Origin: PALSA-1003 sp963791945
GTDB lineage: Bacteria > Pseudomonadota > Gammaproteobacteria > Burkholderiales > Casimicrobiaceae
Direction of reading: 5' to 3'
Length of the DNA stretch: 64,000 bases
Assembly: GCA_963791945.1 (NCBI GenBank)
Contig: CAWBUD010000002.1
Location: 3,906,001-3,970,000 of the forward strand
In this document: piece by piece, positions 58,814 to 64,000 of the stretch
How positions within the stretch are numbered: the stretch's first letter is position 1
Layout of the letters: the number at the start of each line of letters is the position of its first letter
Notes under the pieces: generated by a model
Databases searched by the model: none
What the model was told of the DNA's origin: nothing
The model's input: the letters and a program-made list of their open reading frames with translations, nothing else
Program-made: the position numbers and the translations under genes

Positions 58814-61117
58814 ATGTCGCGTTGCTCCAGCTTCATCTGCCTTGCGCTGTGCGCGACCGTCTGGGGCAGCGCCGCGGCGCAGAGCCCGGCCGAGGAGCCG
58901 ATCGAACCGCCGCCAAGATTGAAGCCGTCGCCGACGCTCGAGCCCCCGCCGCTCCGACCGCCGCAGCAGGCGGCGAGATTGGGCACCGATCGCGACGCGA
59001 TCTTCCTGCGCGCTGACCGGCTCGAGGGCACGAGCCAGAACTCGATCGAAGCGAGCGGCCACGTGGAGCTGCGCACGCGGCGACAGACGGTGATCGCCGA
59101 CTGGCTGCGCTACGACGTCGAGACCGACGAGATGTGGGGCAAGGGCAACGTGACGCTGCGGCAGGGCATCGACTGGATCACCGGGCCCGAAGCGAAGTTC
59201 AAGCGCGACACCCAGATCGGATTTTTCACCCAGCCCGAATTTCACGTCGGCGAGAACGCCTCGCGCGGCAGCGCGAAGGAAATCCAGTTCAACGGTCCGG
59301 ACCGGTACGACATCAAGGACGCGAGCTACACGACCTGTGTGGCCGGCGACGACGACTGGTACCTGCGCGCCGTGGACGTCGACCTCGACCGCTCGCGCCT
59401 GGTGGGCACGGCGCACGACGCGACCATCTACTTCAAGGGCGCGCCGATTCTCTATTCGCCGTATCTCTCCTTCCCGCTTTCCAACGCGCGAAAGTCCGGC
59501 TTTCTCACGCCGATCCTCGGGTCGAACTCCACGCGCGGGATCGAAATGTCGCTGCCGTACTATTTCAATCTCGCGCCGAACTACGACGCGACGCTCACGC
59601 CGCGCTACATGACCAAGCGCGGGCTCCAGCTCAATGGTCAGTTCCGGTATCTCTTCCCCGACATCGCCGGCGAGGCGGACGTGGAAGGACTGCGGGACCG
59701 GGTCTCGGACACCGGCCGCTACGGCCTGCTGTGGAAGCACAATCAGAACATCAGTGCGGTGCCCGGCCTCGGCGCGTATCTCAACCTGCAGAAGGTCTCC
59801 GACGACACCTATTTCGCCGATCTCTCGGACCGGCTCACCATCACCTCTCAGACCAACCTGCCGCGCGAAGGCGGATTCGCGTACAGCAAGGGCCCGTTCG
59901 GCATCCTCGTCCGGATGCAGACCTTCCAGACGCTGCAGGACCCCAATAATCCGATCACGCCGCCGTACTTCCGCGAGCCGCAGATCCTGGCCACGCTCAG
60001 TCCAGTCGAGGGGGCGGGACTGGAGTTTTCCGGCAACGGCGAATACGTGCGCTTCCGCCAGCCCGCGCTCACTAACGCGGACCGCACGGTGCTCTACCCG
60101 ACGGTCGCATGGACCAAGCGCGGCAACGCGTGGTTCTTCACCGCTCGCACGGGGCTGCACCTGTCGAGCTACAACCTGGACGATCCGAACGCTCCGGACA
60201 AGAATTTGAATCGCTCGGTGCCGATCTCGAGCCTCGACTCCGGGCTGGTGTTCGAGCGCGATACCAGTTACTTCGGCCGCGACTTCCTGCAGACGCTGGA
60301 GCCCCGCGCGTACTACGTCTACATCCCGTTCCGCAACCAGAGTCAGATCCCGGTGTTCGACACCGCGATCGACGACTTCAACTTTTCGCAGCTGTTCACC
60401 GAAAACCGTTATCTGGGAAGCGACCGGATCGGCGATGCGAATCAGCTCACGCTGGCGGCGACTTCGCGCCTCATCGACCCGACGAGCGGCGAAGAGCGGC
60501 TGCGCTTCGCGCTCGGCCAGCGCTACTATTTCTCCAGCCAGCGCGTGACCCTGACCGAGCCGCCGCGCAGCGCGAACAGCTCCGACGTGCTCTTTTCCGG
60601 CGAGGGCAAGCTCTCCGAAACGTTCACTGCCGCAACCACCTACGAGGTCAACGTCAATCATCGCGAGACGCAGGAGTTCGACATCGGCGTGCGCTGGCAG
60701 CCGGCCCTCGGCAAGGTGCTCAACGCGAGCTACCGCTACAACCGCGAGCAGATCGACCCGACGACCGGGAGCCTCACGACGCTGAAACAGATCGACCTCG
60801 CGGGACAGTGGCCGATCGGCAACTGGTCGCTGATTGGTCGGTGGAATTATTCGGTCGTCGACGGCAAGACGCTGGAGGGCGTGATCGGCGCCGAGTACAA
60901 TGGCGGCTGCTGGGCGTTCCGGGTCGTCGGCCAGCGTTTGATCACCAATGTGCAGCAGGCGAGCAGCTCCGTGTTCGTGCAATTCGAGTTGAACGGTCTC
61001 GCGCGCCTGGGCACGAATCCGATCGACGTCCTGCGGCGGAGCGTTCCGGGTTACCAGCCCGTCAACGAGCCGACCGCGCCGGCGGCCGCGGCCGCCGAAT
61101 ACTTCCCGAGGTTCTGA
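58814..61117 (+). CDS. lptD: LPS-assembly outer-membrane protein LptD
   Basis: A 767-residue outer-membrane protein. Signal peptide MSRCSSFICLALCATVWGSA; a proline-rich linker; an LptA-like jellyroll domain from about residue 57 (AIFLRADRLEGTSQNSIEAS); then the 26-strand barrel with SPYLSFPLSNARKSGFLTP and GIEMSLPYYFNLAPNYDATL, both LptD-specific. The mature protein has one cysteine in the jellyroll region (YTTCVAGDDDWY) and one in the barrel end (YNGGCWAFR), compatible with a single inter-domain disulfide. surA follows by 2 nt; amgK is divergent upstream. Confidence 0.97.
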   Translation: MSRCSSFICLALCATVWGSAAAQSPAEEPIEPPPRLKPSPTLEPPPLRPPQQAARLGTDRDAIFLRADRLEGTSQNSIEASGHVELRTRRQTVIADWLRYDVETDEMWGKGNVTLRQGIDWITGPEAKFKRDTQIGFFTQPEFHVGENASRGSAKEIQFNGPDRYDIKDASYTTCVAGDDDWYLRAVDVDLDRSRLVGTAHDATIYFKGAPILYSPYLSFPLSNARKSGFLTPILGSNSTRGIEMSLPYYFNLAPNYDATLTPRYMTKRGLQLNGQFRYLFPDIAGEADVEGLRDRVSDTGRYGLLWKHNQNISAVPGLGAYLNLQKVSDDTYFADLSDRLTITSQTNLPREGGFAYSKGPFGILVRMQTFQTLQDPNNPITPPYFREPQILATLSPVEGAGLEFSGNGEYVRFRQPALTNADRTVLYPTVAWTKRGNAWFFTARTGLHLSSYNLDDPNAPDKNLNRSVPISSLDSGLVFERDTSYFGRDFLQTLEPRAYYVYIPFRNQSQIPVFDTAIDDFNFSQLFTENRYLGSDRIGDANQLTLAATSRLIDPTSGEERLRFALGQRYYFSSQRVTLTEPPRSANSSDVLFSGEGKLSETFTAATTYEVNVNHRETQEFDIGVRWQPALGKVLNASYRYNREQIDPTTGSLTTLKQIDLAGQWPIGNWSLIGRWNYSVVDGKTLEGVIGAEYNGGCWAFRVVGQRLITNVQQASSSVFVQFELNGLARLGTNPIDVLRRSVPGYQPVNEPTAPAAAAAEYFPRF

Positions 61118-61119
61118 AC

Positions 61120-62466
61120 ATGTTCGTTCGCATCATCGTATTCGCGATACTCGCGCTGGCCACCATCGCCGCGTCGGCGCAGAAAGCAGCCGCTCCGGCG
61201 GCCCCGCTGGCGGCCGCAGCGGGGGTTCCCGCGCCCGTGCGCGCGGTCGAGCTCGACCGCGTGGTGGCCATCGTCAATGACGAGGCGGTGACGCAGTACG
61301 AGCTCGACGAAGCCAAGCGCATCGTGTTGCAGCAGCTGAAGCAGCAGAAGGTGCAGCAACCGGCGTCTGAGGTGCTCGACAAACAGGTGCTCGAGCGGCT
61401 GGTGACCGAGCACGCGCTCCTGCAATACGCCAAGGAGAGCGGGATCAAGGTCGACGACAACCAGGTGGAGCGCACCATCCAGCGCATCGCCGATGAGAAC
61501 AAGCTCACGGTCGCGCAACTCAAGGAGGCGCTGGCCAGGGACAACGTGCCGTACGCCAAGTATCGCGACGACGTGCGAAACGAGATCATCGTCCAGCGCC
61601 TGCGCGAGCGCGAGGTGGAAAGCCGGATCACCGTGAGCGACGCCGAGGTCGACAATTACCTCGCGACCATCAAAGCCCAGTCGGGAGGGGATGCGGAATA
61701 CAACCTGGCGCACATCCTGGTTCTGGTGCCCGAGCAGGCGAGCGCGGAGCAGATCGAGGCCAAGCGGCGCCGCGCGGAAGAAGCGCTCAAGAGCATCCAG
61801 AGCGGGACTGACTTCGCGCAGGTGGCCGCGGGCTTTTCCGACGCGAGCGACGCGCTTTCGGGCGGAAACCTCGGCTGGCGTCCCGGTGCGCGGCTTCCCA
61901 CCGTCTTCACGGAAGTCGTGCGCAACATGAAGGTCGGCGAGGTTTCTCCGGTGCTCCGCAGCGCCGCCGGCTTTCACATCGTGAAGCTCATCGATCGCCG
62001 CAGCCGCGACGAGCCGGCGGTCGTCGATCAGACTCATGCGCGGCACATCCTGGTGCGCGTCAACGAAACGACGTCGGAAGCCGATGCGAAGGCCAAGATC
62101 GATCGGCTGAAGGATCGGCTCGATTCCGGCGCGAAGTTCGAGGATCTCGCCAAGCTCAACTCCGAGGATCCGAGCGCGGCCAAGGGAGGCGATCTGGGCT
62201 GGCTCAGTCCCGGCGACGTCGTGCCGGCTTTCGAGGAAGCGATGAACAAGCTCGCCCCCAACCAGGTATCTGCGCCCGTGCGCACGCAGTTCGGCTGGCA
62301 TCTGATCGAGGTGCTCGGGCGGCGCAAGCAGGACGTGACCGCAGATCGGGCGCGCACGCAGGCGCAGCTCGCCATTCGCCAGCGCAAGTCCGACGAGGCT
62401 TTCCAGGACTGGGTCCGTCAGACCCGTGACCGGGCGTACGTGGAAGTGCGCCTCGACGAGAAATAG
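61120..62466 (+). CDS. surA: Periplasmic chaperone and peptidyl-prolyl isomerase SurA
   Basis: A 448-residue periplasmic chaperone for outer-membrane proteins such as LptD. Signal peptide ending IAASAQ, then the N-domain (LDRVVAIVNDEAVTQYELDE). Two parvulin domains begin at about residues 193 (YNLAHILVLVP) and 304 (THARHILVRVN), each with GGDLGW or GGNLGW. The ATG lies 2 nt after the lptD stop. Unlike in many proteobacteria, pdxA and rsmA do not follow. Confidence 0.97.
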   Translation: MFVRIIVFAILALATIAASAQKAAAPAAPLAAAAGVPAPVRAVELDRVVAIVNDEAVTQYELDEAKRIVLQQLKQQKVQQPASEVLDKQVLERLVTEHALLQYAKESGIKVDDNQVERTIQRIADENKLTVAQLKEALARDNVPYAKYRDDVRNEIIVQRLREREVESRITVSDAEVDNYLATIKAQSGGDAEYNLAHILVLVPEQASAEQIEAKRRRAEEALKSIQSGTDFAQVAAGFSDASDALSGGNLGWRPGARLPTVFTEVVRNMKVGEVSPVLRSAAGFHIVKLIDRRSRDEPAVVDQTHARHILVRVNETTSEADAKAKIDRLKDRLDSGAKFEDLAKLNSEDPSAAKGGDLGWLSPGDVVPAFEEAMNKLAPNQVSAPVRTQFGWHLIEVLGRRKQDVTADRARTQAQLAIRQRKSDEAFQDWVRQTRDRAYVEVRLDEK

Positions 62467-62475
62467 GCAATCGTC

Positions 62476-62522
62476 GTCCCCGCCCCCGATTCAGGCACTC
62501 GGGGACAGGCTCCAGCGGGGAC
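62476..62522 (+). terminator. Nested GC-rich hairpins after surA
   Basis: GTCCCCGC (62476-62483) can pair with GCGGGGAC (62515-62522), enclosing CCCCGA/TCGGGG (62484-62489, 62499-62504). Alternative pairings exist. It lies 10 nt after the surA stop with no T-run, so it could be a terminator or an intergenic palindromic repeat. Confidence 0.4.
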
Positions 62523-62560
62523 CCAGTGCGTTCCAAATCGCGATCGGATCAGAAGACCCC

Positions 62561-63547
62561 ATGGACCTGGCCGCGGTCTTCGCCGAGCCGCTCGTCGATC
62601 TCGGCTCGGAGACGCCGGAGTTCGCGGGCGTCTATGCGCCGGAGAGCACGCTCGGCGCGGTGAAGATCGGCGTCACCAGCCAGTTCCTCGAGAATGCGGA
62701 AGCCTATCACCGCGCGTATTTCGACACGGGATACTGGAATTTCCTGCTCGGCAACGCGCTCGCCGCGGCGCGGATCGCGGGCGCTCCACATCGGATCATC
62801 GACATCGGTTCGGGTTCGGGCAATTCGGTGATCCCGCTGGCGGACCGCTTCCCGGAGGCCGAGATCGTCGCCACCGACATCAGCCCGCAGCTCCTCGCGA
62901 TCCTGCGCGACTTCCTGCGCACGCGCCCGGACGGCGATCGACGATTCGGCCTTGTCTGCGTCGACGCGATGGAGGCGCGCTACCGCTCCGGGATCGCGGA
63001 GCTCGCCGTCGGCGCGGCGATCCTGCATCACATCCTGGAGCCGGAGCGCGTGCTCGCCGCCTGCTTCCACGCTCTCGTGCCGGGCGGATGGGCGATCTTC
63101 TTCGAGCCCTTCGAGTCCGGCAACGCACTGCTCAAATTCACGTATCGGCGGATTCTCGCCGAAGCTTCACCAGAGGAGCGCGCCTCCGCCGGACTTCGCT
63201 TCATCGAGCGGATGGTCGAGGATTACAAGCGACGCGAGCGCCCGCGCTCCGATCCGGCCTATCGCGAGCTCGACGACAAATGGATGTTCACGCGCACTTA
63301 CTTCGACCGGCTTCGAGCGGAGCAGGGCTGGGCCGAGCTGATCACCTATGCGCTGAACGTTTCTCCGACGGGGCTGCGCGACCAGGCCACGGTGCATCTG
63401 CGGCTCGGCGCGGGTCTCACCGGCGACGCGCTTCCCGCGTGGGCCTGGTCGGTGATCGACGAAGCCGACGCGAGCATGTCGGACGACTTGCGCCGCGAGC
63501 TGGCGCAGGAAGGCGCGGTGCTGCTGCGCAAGCCGTCGCGGCATTGA
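62561..63547 (+). CDS. Class I SAM-dependent methyltransferase of unknown substrate
   Basis: A 328-residue protein. The Rossmann SAM motif is HRIIDIGSGSGNSVIPLADR near residue 73, followed by acidic loop IVATDIS and GAAILHHILEPERVLAACFH, a methyltransf_11/25-like pattern. After PGGWAIFFEPFESGN comes a large helical cap (residues 195-320) of unknown role. It is followed after 1 nt by a polysaccharide deacetylase, suggesting a small envelope or polysaccharide-modification unit rather than LptD assembly. Substrate not evident. Confidence 0.82.
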   Translation: MDLAAVFAEPLVDLGSETPEFAGVYAPESTLGAVKIGVTSQFLENAEAYHRAYFDTGYWNFLLGNALAAARIAGAPHRIIDIGSGSGNSVIPLADRFPEAEIVATDISPQLLAILRDFLRTRPDGDRRFGLVCVDAMEARYRSGIAELAVGAAILHHILEPERVLAACFHALVPGGWAIFFEPFESGNALLKFTYRRILAEASPEERASAGLRFIERMVEDYKRRERPRSDPAYRELDDKWMFTRTYFDRLRAEQGWAELITYALNVSPTGLRDQATVHLRLGAGLTGDALPAWAWSVIDEADASMSDDLRRELAQEGAVLLRKPSRH

Positions 63548-63548
63548 G

Positions 63549-64000
63549 ATGGCCCTCTCTCTGCCGTTCCTCCGTCGCCGCCGAGCGCGCAAACCCATCC
63601 CGATCCTCACCTATCACGCGCTGAACGCCCAGGCGAGAGACTACGCATCCAACGATCACGTCGCGTTCGAGCAGGATCTCGCTCTGATCCGGCGACTCGG
63701 TTTCAAGGTCGCGCGCCTGGTGGACATCGCGAGCCTGACGTGGAGTCGCGCGCCGTCGCCGCTGGATTCGGGTTCCTGGGTCGGATTGAGCTTCGACGAC
63801 GGCACCGATCACGATTACTTCGACGTCGTCGCCCACGAGTATCTCGGCGACGTCAAGAGCTTCTACACGATCCTCAAGCAAAGCGCGGCGAATGCCGGGC
63901 GGGACTGGCCCAGGCCGAGCGGGACGTCGTTCGTGATCGCGTCTCCGGACGCGCGGACCGTTCTCGACCGGACCTGCATGGCGGGCCTCGGCCACTGGCG
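63549..64000 (+). CDS. Polysaccharide deacetylase-family protein, 3' end outside the window
   Basis: First 150 codons of a gene cut by the right edge. It starts MALSLPFLRRRRARKPIPIL, without a clear signal peptide, and continues with PILTYHALN and the NodB-type metal motif GLSFDDGTDHDYFD, where the two aspartates would bind the metal and activate water. A following helix-strand pair holds YLGDVKSFYTIL. The ATG lies 1 nt after the methyltransferase stop (TGAG-ATG), so they are coupled. Whether it deacetylates a polysaccharide or a small glycan cannot be read from this part. Confidence 0.8.
   Translation, partial: MALSLPFLRRRRARKPIPILTYHALNAQARDYASNDHVAFEQDLALIRRLGFKVARLVDIASLTWSRAPSPLDSGSWVGLSFDDGTDHDYFDVVAHEYLGDVKSFYTILKQSAANAGRDWPRPSGTSFVIASPDARTVLDRTCMAGLGHW

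Noticed and set aside
58778..60982. Minus-strand open frame of 734 codons opposite lptD
   Set aside because: Antisense of lptD with no domain signature; typical mirrored frame in GC-rich sequence.

Overview
The window is high-GC, gene-dense bacterial chromosome. Gene content and order point to a betaproteobacterium, probably Burkholderiales-like. The evidence is a Bug/TctC solute receptor with TctAB, an accB-accC-prmA-DUF3426 run, a glnA-DUF4124-ntrB-ntrC run, an S-adenosylhomocysteine riboswitch ahead of ahcY, and amgK-murU divergent from lptD-surA. Species cannot be fixed from the sequence alone. I saw no rRNA, tRNA, insertion sequence, prophage or CRISPR array.

Layout. 1-1031: 5' part of a malonyl-CoA synthetase gene (minus), then a quinone oxidoreductase (plus). 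2.1-12.1 kb: seven minus-strand genes in one direction, an OxlT-like carrier, oxalyl-CoA decarboxylase, formyl-CoA transferase, an ADP-forming acyl-CoA synthetase and a TctCBA tripartite transporter. 12.4-18.8 kb: divergent panE-like and GntR genes, then a fused FdsG-FdsB and FdsA formate dehydrogenase. Together these give oxalate uptake, CoA transfer, decarboxylation to formyl-CoA and oxidation of formate to CO2 with NADH formation. 18.8-20.9 kb: glycerate kinase and Sua5/TsaC. 21.0-25.8 kb: methyl cycle (metK, an HExxH protein, SAH riboswitch, ahcY, small membrane protein, metF). 25.9-31.1 kb: lipoprotein, ilvD, lgt, fxsA, cutA, a lone DsbD-alpha domain and a TlpA-like thioredoxin. 31.4-35.6 kb: accB, accC, prmA, zinc-ribbon membrane protein, rhodanese. 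35.7-41.3 kb: glnA with a sigma-54/NtrC control region, ntrB, ntrC, xthA.

41.5-54.3 kb is the most unusual part. It holds a TRAP transporter (DctPQM), three tandem paralogous exported alpha/beta-hydrolase-type proteins of about 730 residues, a GntR regulator and a divergent malonyl-CoA decarboxylase. The promoter of the hydrolase cluster and the oxlT promoter 40 kb away share a 12-bp identical element just after the -10 box, and the malonyl-CoA decarboxylase promoter carries a related GTATAC element. This suggests that oxalate, malonate and the hydrolase cluster are controlled by the same or sister GntR regulators. 54.3-64 kb: DUF4124-glutaredoxin, prlC, murU, amgK, then lptD, surA, a methyltransferase and a polysaccharide deacetylase cut by the window end.

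Several genes have GTG or TTG starts, or start well inside the longest open frame. Starts were chosen from Shine-Dalgarno spacing, overlap with the upstream stop, and family N-termini.
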